Below, piece by piece: positions 1 through 8,808 of a stretch of 64,000 bases of DNA. The stretch's first letter is position 1, and every line of letters begins with the position of its first letter. The notes below the pieces were generated by a model. The model ran no database searches. It was not told where the DNA came from and was given only the letters and a program-made list of their open reading frames with translations. This DNA comes from Bdellovibrionia bacterium (GTDB taxonomy: Bacteria; Bdellovibrionota; Bdellovibrionia; Bdellovibrionales; JAGQZY01), in NCBI GenBank assembly GCA_030427805.1, contig JAUICP010000001.1:1-64000 (forward strand), read 5' to 3'. Made by a program: the position numbers and the translations under genes.

Positions 1-108
1 TATAAAATCGATTACAGCCTCTCGGTGTCGTAATAATGGAGCAACCAGACCAAAAATCATAATTATGACACTAAGAAACCGTCTTATTTTGAGCCTATTC
101 AGTGTCAT
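1..108 (-). CDS. Truncated gene, N-terminus of a membrane or exported protein
   Basis: The minus strand is open from an ATG at 108 to the left edge of the window, 36 codons without a stop. It begins with a few basic residues (K/R around residues 5-10) followed by a hydrophobic stretch at about residues 12-26, as in a signal peptide or membrane anchor. It is divergent from the secreted protein starting at 181, so 109-180 would be a shared promoter region. No clear Shine-Dalgarno sequence is visible and no function can be named. It could be chance, as only 36 codons are seen. Confidence 0.45.
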   Translation of the reverse strand, partial: MTLNRLKIRRFLSVIIMIFGLVAPLLRHREAVIDFI

Positions 109-180
109 TAATTTCGGATCAATTCGTACTTAAATGAGTTCTTCCGTTTAGAATATAAAGTTTTTTGCCGATGAATCTTT

Positions 181-2616
181 ATGGGACAGGTGTGGCCTTT
201 TTTTGTTTTATTAATAGTATTTAGCTCAGTCTTACGGGCCGAGGAAGAGTACAACTCAAATCGCAGACCGACCACGCCACCGTCTCAAAATGAGATTCAA
301 TGTCGGGCTTTTTTAGAGCGAAGCCAAGCAGGTCTTGTGGCTTCTCTTGAAGCCCAAATTCAAGAAGCCACGGTTTCACGAGATTGCTCTAATACCACAC
401 CGCTCACCGACTGTGCTCAACTACGCGAACTCTTTCTTCAAGATCTTGAACAATATCGCCAATATCGATCTCAAGTAGGCCGCAGAGATATTACTTATGC
501 CTTAGGCGAGTATTCAATCTCTGGCGGCGGTATGGGTACTGACTTACGCACTCCCATGCGCGAACCGATGTCGGGATTAGGAGCAGACGAGTCTGCGCAG
601 ATATGGAATCAGTTTATTGAGTTTCAAAAAGGGCAAATCACTTCCATGTTTGCGGAATCCCACGCTGGCCAAATGCTCTATCCCCGCGAAATGCTCGGCT
701 ATGCCGACTCCGCCCATTCTGAGTGTTTACTTAGAAATGAGGAGGGACAAATTCAATTTGAGGTCAATCAAGAAAGACATATCGTAACTCCACAATTCGT
801 AACCGAGTTTCCTAGGGAACAAAGAGATCTCCAGGTCGGTTGCCGACAACTTCAAAGCCAATACACAACGAATCGAGATTTTCAAAGAGCCCTCCACACG
901 ACAATTTCTCAGGCCTATCGAAGTCAAGATCGAGCCGAAGGAGATGTCCATAGAGATTGGAATGCAGATAACGGCCTTGCTTGGCTCAATTATTTAAGCG
1001 GTAGTACCGAAGGGAAGTCTGAAAGCGACCTACTGACTATGGCGTCTGAGGCCTTCAATAGGCAAGTCTCTGATTTAACGACTTTGAAAAATAGAATTGC
1101 AGGCCTGGGACCTTCTGAAATTGATCAACTTCTTTCTTTAGATACTATCAGAGAAGAAATTGGTGGCTCTGAAATGTGTAATGATTTTGGGCAGACGAGT
1201 TTGCGCGAAGCTGCGGGAGTCGTTGCAACTTTTTTACCTTTTGTGAATTTAGCAGCCATTCACTTTGAAGGCCTCGCTAATGATCAAAACTTTATCGCCG
1301 GCTTTAACAGCCTTGAAACCTATAACGAAACGAGAGCCGGTTTATCTCAGGCCATGGCCCAAGCGGTAGTGACAGATGCCTTTGTGGGAGCCCTTGCCGG
1401 CGAAGCCCTCATTATGGGTGGCCGAGTTGCTTCAAGAATTATAGGAAGACGATCGAGGGCTAGGAACTTGCGACCCAGTCAAGTAGATCCTTTCCCCCCC
1501 AATCTCGTATTAAATGAAAATCAAGTAGCGCAAATGCGTGCCGATTTGCAGCGAATAACGGCGGCATCAGGTATCCATTTCATACCAGATAGTGCTGCCG
1601 CAAGAACCTGGGCCGCCGAAGAAATTCAGACGGGTGCTACCGCCCTTGGTGCTGGCGTCACTGCCGATGACCCTATCGTTAGCCGCTTCTACACCCCTGA
1701 TACTCGAATCCTTAGAGATATTCACGACAATGAGTTGGGCTTAGCCTTTAATCATCAAGATTACCGATCCTTAGTAACTGAGGCCGAACGTTTTGGTTAT
1801 CGAGTTGTCGTTGACCCTACCATTAGAACCTTTAACGTCGGCGGATATGTCGACGCTAGCCAAGGGATTTTGGCCCTCGGACCCGATGCAACCATGACTA
1901 CTCTAAGGCACGAACTTCAGCATATTCAATTTGAACACCATATTAGAGGTAATTGGGCATCTGTTCGACATTCTGCTCTAACAAGAAATCCTGAAAGCTT
2001 TTTCTTAAGATTACCTCGTCAAGCACGAGACGCCTATCGCTATGACCCTCGAGCCCGCGGTCTCTGGTCCCGAGAGGAGTGGAGAATAATTCAAAGGGGA
2101 ATCGCCGCCGGTCACCCGGACAACGCAATAGATGAAGCTGTTTCAGTGCAAAGGCAAATTGAAGCACTCGGTTTTCAAAGAATTAATTTTAGAACGGCTG
2201 CCGAAGCAAGTCGCTTGGGAGGCTCCTATCAAAGAGAAGCTGCCACCGCTATACACTCACGAATATACGCCAATTCTCATTTGATTATGGATCTTAGAAG
2301 ACTACGCTCCCAAGGTGGACTTAATCGGAGGCAATCAAGAGAGCTTCGAGCAGCAGAAAGACGGCACGTTGAACTTACCGACATTCTCAACAGAGCCATT
2401 GAACCTTCCCAAAATCGATCAACACCTTCTGGGGTTCGATCAAGAGCAGCTCTCGCCGCTCTTATTGCTAGCTCTTATGTTGGTGTTGCACATGCGAATC
2501 CTCAGGAAATTGCCGAACAAGCTCGAGAAGTTTACTTCCATCCACAAAGAAATGCCATGATTGTAGTCCTTGAGAATGGTGAACAAATCATCCTTGGGCA
2601 GGCGCCGACCCAATAA
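181..2616 (+). CDS. Large secreted protein with an HExxH metallopeptidase-like motif
   Basis: An 811-residue protein of no family I recognise. It starts with a clear signal peptide (hydrophobic core at residues 5-16, likely cut near LRA/EE), so it is exported. A hydrophobic patch lies near residues 345-360 and a second near 757-773. At about residues 577-581 the sequence reads HELQH, followed by more His and Glu (FEHH). HExxH is the zinc-binding and catalytic motif of many metallopeptidases, and here it follows a short region that could form the usual helix. The third zinc ligand is not obvious. The C-terminal third is rich in Arg and Glu. No Shine-Dalgarno is evident, so the start rests on the signal peptide. 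Peptidase activity is an inference from one motif. Confidence 0.8.
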   Translation: MGQVWPFFVLLIVFSSVLRAEEEYNSNRRPTTPPSQNEIQCRAFLERSQAGLVASLEAQIQEATVSRDCSNTTPLTDCAQLRELFLQDLEQYRQYRSQVGRRDITYALGEYSISGGGMGTDLRTPMREPMSGLGADESAQIWNQFIEFQKGQITSMFAESHAGQMLYPREMLGYADSAHSECLLRNEEGQIQFEVNQERHIVTPQFVTEFPREQRDLQVGCRQLQSQYTTNRDFQRALHTTISQAYRSQDRAEGDVHRDWNADNGLAWLNYLSGSTEGKSESDLLTMASEAFNRQVSDLTTLKNRIAGLGPSEIDQLLSLDTIREEIGGSEMCNDFGQTSLREAAGVVATFLPFVNLAAIHFEGLANDQNFIAGFNSLETYNETRAGLSQAMAQAVVTDAFVGALAGEALIMGGRVASRIIGRRSRARNLRPSQVDPFPPNLVLNENQVAQMRADLQRITAASGIHFIPDSAAARTWAAEEIQTGATALGAGVTADDPIVSRFYTPDTRILRDIHDNELGLAFNHQDYRSLVTEAERFGYRVVVDPTIRTFNVGGYVDASQGILALGPDATMTTLRHELQHIQFEHHIRGNWASVRHSALTRNPESFFLRLPRQARDAYRYDPRARGLWSREEWRIIQRGIAAGHPDNAIDEAVSVQRQIEALGFQRINFRTAAEASRLGGSYQREAATAIHSRIYANSHLIMDLRRLRSQGGLNRRQSRELRAAERRHVELTDILNRAIEPSQNRSTPSGVRSRAALAALIASSYVGVAHANPQEIAEQAREVYFHPQRNAMIVVLENGEQIILGQAPTQ

Positions 2617-2642
2617 AAAAGGCCCAATTGAACGGGCCTTTT
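2615..2642. terminator. Bidirectional intrinsic terminator
   Basis: A-tract plus GGCCC, loop AATTGAAC, GGGCC plus T-tract. The stem overlaps the stop of the plus-strand gene and lies 26 bp beyond the end of the minus-strand POT transporter. With A and T tracts on both sides it can serve both converging genes. Confidence 0.8.
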
Positions 2643-2667
2643 AAAAAATCAGTATTTAGAAGTGAAA

Positions 2668-4347
2668 TTAAGCGTAGGTTGTTGCCTCAGCATCCGTTTC
2701 AGGATTATCAACTCTCTCAACTTCGTAGTCTTGAATATAGCTTTCTTCTTTGTAGAATTTAGCCGCGATAATGAAGGCGACTCCGGCAGCGATAACCAAC
2801 TGAGTAAAGAACATATAATACTCAGTACCCGTGAGAGCAACAGTTCCATCAGGGTTTTGAATAACGCTATTTACGATCGCAGTAATTGTGTTACCGAGAG
2901 ATACTGAAAGTAAAAACACACCCATGATAATCGATTTCATAGCATGGGGAGCTTGAGTATAAGAAAATTCAAGTGCCGTAATCGAAATTAAAACCTCACC
3001 TGCCGTAATAATTGCGTAGGCAACAAACTGCCACATAATACTTGGAGTTTGTCCTGCTTCAATAAGGCTTTCAGCCTGAGCAATGATCGCAAATGAAATC
3101 GCCGTTAAGAAAAATCCCGTTCCAATTTTTCGTAGAGGAGTGACATCTACAAATTTTTGGAAAAGTGGATAGATAACAAAATTAAAAAGAGGAATATAAG
3201 AAAGGATGAGAAGCGGGTTCAAAGCTTGAATCTGCGAAGGAAGAAGTTCAAAGTTCAGCCAAGACATTTGGAATGGGCCGAACCGTAAATCCACCCAACG
3301 ATTCATATTGTCAGCCTGAAGGACCCAGCTTGAACCAGTTTGATCAAACAGGCACCAAAAAACGGCGATGAATACGTACAAAACACCAAGGCCAAACAAT
3401 GCCTTAAGACCTTTCTTTGAGAAAACCTCTTTAGAAAAGTCGAGAGTTCCCTGTACATTGTATTTGTTTGTCTTTTTAAACTGCTCCCTTTGGTCACCCG
3501 TTCTAAAGAAGTAAAAACCAAAAGCGAGAAGAGCCAAGGCTGTAACAAGAAGAATGGTACCTATACCAGCTCCCATCATCGCAGCACTGACCGGAGTCAA
3601 AACCATCATCACCAGCATAAGAGGCTTCATGAAGTTTTCATTGAGCTTAGCCCCATCTTTAATCGCTAATTTCTCAGCAACAGATGGAATTGCGGTAAAC
3701 TTTGTTCTTCCAATCCAAAAAAAGTAAGTGGCGATAAACATGAGTAGGCCCGGAATTCCAAAAGCAACGGCCGGTCCATAGGCTTGTAGCAACCACGGTG
3801 TGGCAAGTGTCGATAAAAAAGCTCCGAAGTTAATCGAAAAATAAAAGTAACTAAATATTTTATCGAGGAGTGTTTTTTGGTGGGGTTTAAATTGATCCCC
3901 AACGTGGGCCGAGACACAAGGTTTAATTCCACCCGATCCCACGGCAATTAACCCTAAGCCAAGAGCCAACCAAGTTCTTGGTTCAAGAAGTTGGGTCATG
4001 GCATGAACATCCATAAAAGCGAGACTGAGGTGACCTAAGCAGTAAACGACAGAAAGAGCCATAATGGTTTTGTACTTGCCCCAGAATATGTCTGAAAGAA
4101 GAGCTCCTAAAATAGGAAACGCATAAACCGCTGTTGAAAAAGAGTGATACCAAACCTTAGCCTCTTCTGGAGTCATGGCATCGGCTGAGCCCGATGAATC
4201 CACAAGATACTTTGTCATAAAAATTACGAGAATAGTTCTCATTCCATAGTAACTAAATCGTTCGGCTGCTTCGTTCCCGATAATGTATGGAATTCCGCCT
4301 GGCATTTTGGGCTTATCAGCCCCACTAGTGGTCGATTGAGTGGCCAT
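2668..4347 (-). CDS. POT/PTR2-family proton-coupled oligopeptide transporter
   Basis: A 559-residue multi-pass inner membrane protein of the proton-dependent oligopeptide transporter family (major facilitator fold), which imports di- and tripeptides with protons. The family signature ExxERFxYYG is seen near residues 26-35 (EAAERFSYYG), where the two Glu and the Arg couple proton and peptide. Helices alternate with short loops throughout and length fits bacterial members such as DtpT. The start has a strong Shine-Dalgarno (AAGGGGAG, 4 bp upstream). It is monocistronic, with a terminator shared with the converging gene. Peptide uptake would suit an organism living on protein hydrolysates. Exact substrates cannot be read from sequence. 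Confidence 0.93.
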   Translation of the reverse strand: MATQSTTSGADKPKMPGGIPYIIGNEAAERFSYYGMRTILVIFMTKYLVDSSGSADAMTPEEAKVWYHSFSTAVYAFPILGALLSDIFWGKYKTIMALSVVYCLGHLSLAFMDVHAMTQLLEPRTWLALGLGLIAVGSGGIKPCVSAHVGDQFKPHQKTLLDKIFSYFYFSINFGAFLSTLATPWLLQAYGPAVAFGIPGLLMFIATYFFWIGRTKFTAIPSVAEKLAIKDGAKLNENFMKPLMLVMMVLTPVSAAMMGAGIGTILLVTALALLAFGFYFFRTGDQREQFKKTNKYNVQGTLDFSKEVFSKKGLKALFGLGVLYVFIAVFWCLFDQTGSSWVLQADNMNRWVDLRFGPFQMSWLNFELLPSQIQALNPLLILSYIPLFNFVIYPLFQKFVDVTPLRKIGTGFFLTAISFAIIAQAESLIEAGQTPSIMWQFVAYAIITAGEVLISITALEFSYTQAPHAMKSIIMGVFLLSVSLGNTITAIVNSVIQNPDGTVALTGTEYYMFFTQLVIAAGVAFIIAAKFYKEESYIQDYEVERVDNPETDAEATTYA

Positions 4348-4662
4348 TGACTCCCCTTTTCCTTTGGATTTTCGGCCTTAAACTAGTCAGAAATTGGCGG
4401 AATTAAAAGGAATTTTTAAGACTTGGTTAGGATTACAGGCCCTTTTTAGCCTCAAAATGAGTGTCTACTGACTTTACACACGTCAGTGCGTGCAGAAGCT
4501 CGAAAAATGCCATTTTATTCAATAATTACTTATACTTAAGTGATATATCTCAGCCTGAAACCTTTAATATAGGCGCCTGTACATATAGTAGACACACTAA
4601 GTTACTGAAATTAAAGGCCTTTTAAATAGCCCTGTGGCACTTATCTTGTATTTACAAAGAGT
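4348..4662. other. Intergenic region between divergent genes
   Basis: It should hold the promoters of the POT transporter (minus) and of the small membrane protein at 4663 (plus). The only structure I see is a 6-bp inverted repeat, ACTGAC/GTCAGT with a 9-nt spacer, at 4467-4487. No open frame with a ribosome site was found. Confidence 0.4.
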
Positions 4663-5136
4663 ATGGAAATGAAAAAGGTTTTAAAAGAAAAGATACAGTT
4701 TTTACCACAAGTTCTTATCCTCTTTGTTTTTGCAATGATCTCTGTGGCGGTTTTGCACCCCAACATAAGAAAGAACTTACGGTCCAAATTTCTTCCAGAG
4801 AAAAGACAAATTCTCTCTACGGTCAGTGGCGATGTTATTGGCGAGGGCCAAGACTTGAAAGTGGTAAAAATAAAATCCAAAGCTGGGTTATTCCTAGAAG
4901 TTTACAAACCGACCCAAGAAGGCTTTTCATCTAAAATTGCACAGATCAAACTTGATGATCGAACCGATGGTTACTTCAACTTTAATGGTCGCGCTTCAAA
5001 CCTTGCACTTAAAGATGTGAACGGTGACGAGATTGCCGAAATCATTGCACCGAGTTTCGACGAGGACTTTGTAGCCCATCTCAATGTATTCTCTTACAAT
5101 AATTTCACTGGTCAGTTCGAACTGATCTCAGAGTAA
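4663..5136 (+). CDS. Membrane-anchored protein with one FG-GAP-like loop
   Basis: A 157-residue protein with one membrane segment at about residues 14-30 and a C-terminal domain predicted to lie in the periplasm. That domain contains DVNGDEIAEI near residues 123-132, resembling the calcium-binding loop of FG-GAP/VCBS beta-propeller repeats, but only one copy is present, too few for a propeller. An alternative ATG lies two codons downstream (MKKVLK). It is followed by a weak hairpin. Function unknown. Confidence 0.75.
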   Translation: MEMKKVLKEKIQFLPQVLILFVFAMISVAVLHPNIRKNLRSKFLPEKRQILSTVSGDVIGEGQDLKVVKIKSKAGLFLEVYKPTQEGFSSKIAQIKLDDRTDGYFNFNGRASNLALKDVNGDEIAEIIAPSFDEDFVAHLNVFSYNNFTGQFELISE

Positions 5137-5156
5137 CGAGAACGAGTTGATGTTTG

Positions 5157-5178
5157 GGGAGAAATACTTAATTCTCCC
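5157..5178 (+). terminator. Possible weak terminator hairpin
   Basis: GGGAGAA and TTCTCCC form a 7-bp stem with an 8-nt loop, 20 bp after the preceding stop. The following sequence is not a T-tract, so termination efficiency is doubtful. Confidence 0.35.
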
Positions 5179-5282
5179 TAAGATATCTCTGTTCACTCGT
5201 TTTGTAACAAATATATAACTCTCAAAATTTTCATAACATATCTATTCTGTAATTGGTTTGGGGTAACTGCGGAAGGATGGGT

Positions 5283-5456
5283 ATGAAGTTATTTTCTTTA
5301 TTAAGCTATGGTCTTTTTATCTTTACTCTTTTTTTACTGACATCAAGTTGTGAGGTCGATCAAGTCGACATACAAACACTGAATGAAGAAACCCCTAAAT
5401 TACAATCGGTTCGAATGAAGGGATTCATTCCTGTTAACGACATCGCCGCCAACTAA
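5283..5456 (+). CDS. Small lipoprotein
   Basis: A 57-residue protein if started at the ATG at 5283, which has GGAAGG six bases upstream; start codons at 5253 and 5277 are less well placed. A hydrophobic segment rich in Leu and Phe is followed by the lipobox LTSSC, so it is probably exported and lipidated. The mature part is only about 35 residues, acidic then mildly basic. No homology recognised. Small lipoproteins of this kind may be structural or accessory to envelope complexes, but nothing here shows which. Confidence 0.65.
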   Translation: MKLFSLLSYGLFIFTLFLLTSSCEVDQVDIQTLNEETPKLQSVRMKGFIPVNDIAAN

Positions 5457-5643
5457 GCGCTGATTACAATTTTGTCGTATTAAATTGAGAAACTCGTATA
5501 TGGCAAAAATCTAGTCGCAGGTAAGTACACTTAATTAATTCACTTTTATGTATCAGCAATATAACGAGATTTTTTGTTCAAAGTTTTTATAATCAAATGT
5601 AGTTGAGGGTGAGATTAGATTACAATGATTTAGGGGTTGTATT

Positions 5644-6165
5644 ATGGTTAAATGGTTTAGGATTCTATCCTTTATATTTCTTAGTGCCTTCATTTTAATT
5701 ACCAATCAAAACTGCAATGTTGTAGCTGGTGACTTACTTCCTGTTGAAGCAGAAGGTCCCAAAACAAATGCTCCACTCGATTTGGGGGGATCAGGGGACG
5801 GACAGGGTGTTCCCGGCCTGCAAATCTCCCATCCCGAATCCTCGATGCCTGGCGAAGAAATCCCAATACAAATTGAATCTGGAGGGGTAGGTCCTTTTAG
5901 TTATGTTTACATAAACAACGCCGGTGATGGAGTGGGCCCATCGATTGATATTTTAGACGAACTATTCATGTTCGAGATTCCCGCAGACATAGCTGGTGAG
6001 TTTTGTGTTTTAAGAATCACAGATCACGGGACGGGCCTAATCTACGAAATTGAAATTCCCATTACTGAGGACCCTTCTGCTGGGGCTCTACTGGGCGGAA
6101 ATCCGGGGGCCCTGTTTGAATCAAATGATGGCAATAGTGACAGTCTAGACATTTTAGTAAATTGA
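5644..6165 (+). CDS. Putative lipoprotein with Ig-like region
   Basis: A 173-residue exported protein. Residues 4-20 are hydrophobic and end at ITNQNC, so Cys24 could be lipidated, although Asn at -1 is not the usual Gly, Ala or Ser. The mature part begins with a Gly/Pro-rich linker, then a region of alternating hydrophobic residues at about 60-140 (PESSMPGEEIPIQIES, then FCVLRITDHGTG) that resembles a small bacterial Ig-like or cadherin-like beta domain. This is an impression from pattern, not a match. It ends only 5 bp from the stop of the converging gene. Confidence 0.7.
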   Translation: MVKWFRILSFIFLSAFILITNQNCNVVAGDLLPVEAEGPKTNAPLDLGGSGDGQGVPGLQISHPESSMPGEEIPIQIESGGVGPFSYVYINNAGDGVGPSIDILDELFMFEIPADIAGEFCVLRITDHGTGLIYEIEIPITEDPSAGALLGGNPGALFESNDGNSDSLDILVN

Positions 6166-6170
6166 TCAGA

Positions 6171-7682
6171 CTAACTTACTTTTTTATAGCTCTTACTCGG
6201 TGAGAGAATATAGCGGCTGGCCTTCTTTTGACCCATTTTCTTAAGAAGGCCTTCTCCCATTGCCCACTGGGCCCACCTTGAAAAGGCCATTCTATTTTCA
6301 AACAACCCTTCTCGTATCTGCTTTCTAAAAAATGTTTTTGAGCCAAACTGCACATAAAGCTCTTTAAAGAGCAGTTCATTTTTATTCAATACACTTTCAT
6401 TGATGTGTGCCCTTATGCTTATATCCTCTAGGAAGTTCAAACTGTATCTAAAACTTTCTTGAATAACTTCTATCGGAACCCCCCCCGCTCTTAAGGATTC
6501 TCTGAGGCGAAAAAGACTTTGCCTCACTCGGTTGGGGCTACTGTTAGGATCATAAAAGTCTCCAGAATAGAGCTCGTTAAATATATTCCCTAGGCTCATT
6601 GGTCTAAATTGATCTTTGTTAAGGAGTTTAATCAATTTCAATACAATACCATCATCATCAAGAACTGGTTTTGAATTTCTAAAGATATTTGTATTTGTAT
6701 CGAACAACCATTTCCCATCGGGGCTACCGAACAGAAGACTCTCTGGCAGACTCCACGCAGGATTCATCTTTTTAGTCATCACCTGGCGATAACTAGAGTA
6801 AGGAGTTCCAAAATAGACTTTTCTAAACAGGTCCTCCTTTTCGACACTAATCGCCTTGCGAAAGCTCATATCTCTATAACTTTCCCAGAATCCCAATCGA
6901 TAACTTTCATCAATCAGCTCATCAAAAAGTAAATTTCTTTCTTTTCCTGAAGCCTCGTAAGCGTTTATTAATTTATACCATTTGCGAACTAAAAAAGATC
7001 CACCTCTGGTCGTACCTTGAATGAGATCTTGGCAATGGTCTAAGCTCATTCTCGCCTCTTCATACTTCGATTGATCAATAAAAATCATCGACCTCATACG
7101 AAGAATATGTGTTTTCAGATTATTGAATTTGTTCGTCGTGCAAAACTGCAATAAGTCCGATAGTTCAGAAGCCGCTCGCTGGTATTGAGATACAAATATC
7201 AGTGCCGAACACAAGTTCAGCCGACCAACGGCTCTTCGATAGTCATCTTCTTCGCTGTCTATATAGGCCTCGAGACTCGGTATGGAATCCTCATAACGCC
7301 AGTAACTAAAAAAAATGAAAGCTCTAATGAGATGAACCCGGGGCTGATGAGACTCATCCACTTCATCTAAGAGGATTAAGGCCTCTTTTCTTGCACCAAT
7401 TTCATTGAGTAAACTAGCATATTCTAATTTTTCTTCGTCTCTTGCGACATCATTTGAGAGACTATTTGTAGGGCGCACAATATCTTTAAGAGTTCTCAAG
7501 CCCAAGTTATAAAGACCCGTTCTAAAGCAAAAGTTCGCAATAATAACAAATTCGGATTTTCTTAAATCAGTGCGCTTCACCCCCTTCAATATCTGCCGGG
7601 CGTGTGCGATTTTACCTTCTCGAATAAGATCTTCAATATAGGAAAATTTGCTGTGTCCACTGAATTGAACCATAAGATTCAA
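6171..7682 (-). CDS. TPR protein with C-terminal winged-helix-like region
   Basis: A 503-residue soluble protein. Roughly the first 270 residues consist of helical pairs resembling tetratricopeptide repeats (for example the segments starting near residues 15, 45, 90 and 170). Residues about 325-425 look like an OmpR/SARP-type winged helix: a basic helix with the pattern VRQSLFRLRESLRAGG precedes a short beta hairpin (VIQESFRYSLNF). This suggests a transcription regulator sensing protein partners through the TPR part. The start is TTG at 7682 (AAGG 4 bp upstream) or ATG three codons later. It lies 73 bp downstream of mltG on the same strand. Assignment is inferred from pattern. Confidence 0.75.
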   Translation of the reverse strand: MNLMVQFSGHSKFSYIEDLIREGKIAHARQILKGVKRTDLRKSEFVIIANFCFRTGLYNLGLRTLKDIVRPTNSLSNDVARDEEKLEYASLLNEIGARKEALILLDEVDESHQPRVHLIRAFIFFSYWRYEDSIPSLEAYIDSEEDDYRRAVGRLNLCSALIFVSQYQRAASELSDLLQFCTTNKFNNLKTHILRMRSMIFIDQSKYEEARMSLDHCQDLIQGTTRGGSFLVRKWYKLINAYEASGKERNLLFDELIDESYRLGFWESYRDMSFRKAISVEKEDLFRKVYFGTPYSSYRQVMTKKMNPAWSLPESLLFGSPDGKWLFDTNTNIFRNSKPVLDDDGIVLKLIKLLNKDQFRPMSLGNIFNELYSGDFYDPNSSPNRVRQSLFRLRESLRAGGVPIEVIQESFRYSLNFLEDISIRAHINESVLNKNELLFKELYVQFGSKTFFRKQIREGLFENRMAFSRWAQWAMGEGLLKKMGQKKASRYILSPSKSYKKVS

Positions 7683-7755
7683 TCGGCCTTTTTGTAACAG
7701 AAATTTAATGGGCCAAGTGGCTTATCTTGAGACGAACCTAGTTATCACGAAAGGG

Positions 7756-8802
7756 CTAATTCTTTTTGTAATCGCGCCAGGACTTCCCTCGGCGCATCGA
7801 TGGGTCGAGCTGGAACTTTCTTACCGCCGCATTGTGCTTTTTGTAGGTTTCCGAAAACACATGGGTTCCATCATTACGACTGACAAAGTAAAGAAAACTC
7901 GAACTTTCAGGCTGAACCGTCGCCAACAGGGCTTCTTTTCCAGGATTAGAAATTGGCCCTTTTGGTAGGCCGTTTATTCTGTAGGTATTATAAGCCGTCT
8001 TAGTTCTAAGGTCTTTTTTGGTGATATTCTTCTTCATGGTCTTTGTGATATCTAAAATTCCATAAAGCACTGTTGGATCTGTTTGCAATCGCATGTTCTT
8101 ACGAATACGGTTATGAAAGACTGAAGAAATACGATTTCTTTCTTCCGGAACACCAGTCTCTTTCTCTACAATACTTGCCAGCGTTACAATTTCGTGGCGA
8201 CTCATGCGAATTCGACGCTCAAAAACTTGAACGTCTTTGTAATTCTCAAGGAAAGTCTTTACCATCTTCGCTATTAACTTCTTGGGCTTTGTAAACTTCG
8301 TGTATTTATAGGTTTCAGGAAAAAGATAGCCCTCTAAAGAGTAAAGTTCTTCGCCAAGAAGAGTCTTGATAAACTTCTTATCTTTAAAAATTCTAATGAC
8401 TTGATTGCGATCTCCCATGCCGGCTATTTCAAACATGGTGGCAATCTCATACATATTGGTGCCCTCAGGAATCGTCATGCTGTACTCAACACTTCTCCCT
8501 GATGCCAATATATTCAAAACTTTAAAGGGTGACCAGTTGCCTTTAAATTCATATTCGCCAACCCGAACAGATCTCGCCTTGCCGGTTAATTTAGCCAAGT
8601 AGACGAAATAGTCTTCGTTAGTAATCACACCTTGAGAAAATAATTTCTTTGCAACGACTCTTAGGCTCTCGCCCTGGGCAACATCTACAATTTTTATTTT
8701 TTCATCACCCTTAGGAAAGAAAAAATGAAAGCCTTCGAAGGCAAAAAAGGCACCGATAAATAGAACGAATATAAAAAGAAAACTTAGAAATAACTTCTTC
8801 AT
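7756..8802 (-). CDS. mltG: Endolytic murein transglycosylase MltG
   Basis: A 348-residue inner membrane protein that cleaves nascent glycan strands, acting as a terminator of chain elongation. One N-terminal membrane segment spans residues 3-22, followed by a LysM-like part and the YceG catalytic domain. The family hallmarks are present: EGYLFPETY near 157-165, ASIVEKETG near 209-217 with catalytic Glu213, LQTDPTVLYG, and the C-terminal GLPKGPISNPG motif. Length matches the family (about 340). It lies 6 bp after astD, so it is probably co-transcribed with the amino-acid operon. In many genomes mltG is near pabC or tmk, so this placement is unusual. Confidence 0.96.
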   Translation of the reverse strand: MKKLFLSFLFIFVLFIGAFFAFEGFHFFFPKGDEKIKIVDVAQGESLRVVAKKLFSQGVITNEDYFVYLAKLTGKARSVRVGEYEFKGNWSPFKVLNILASGRSVEYSMTIPEGTNMYEIATMFEIAGMGDRNQVIRIFKDKKFIKTLLGEELYSLEGYLFPETYKYTKFTKPKKLIAKMVKTFLENYKDVQVFERRIRMSRHEIVTLASIVEKETGVPEERNRISSVFHNRIRKNMRLQTDPTVLYGILDITKTMKKNITKKDLRTKTAYNTYRINGLPKGPISNPGKEALLATVQPESSSFLYFVSRNDGTHVFSETYKKHNAAVRKFQLDPSMRRGKSWRDYKKN

Positions 8803-8808
8803 AAACTC

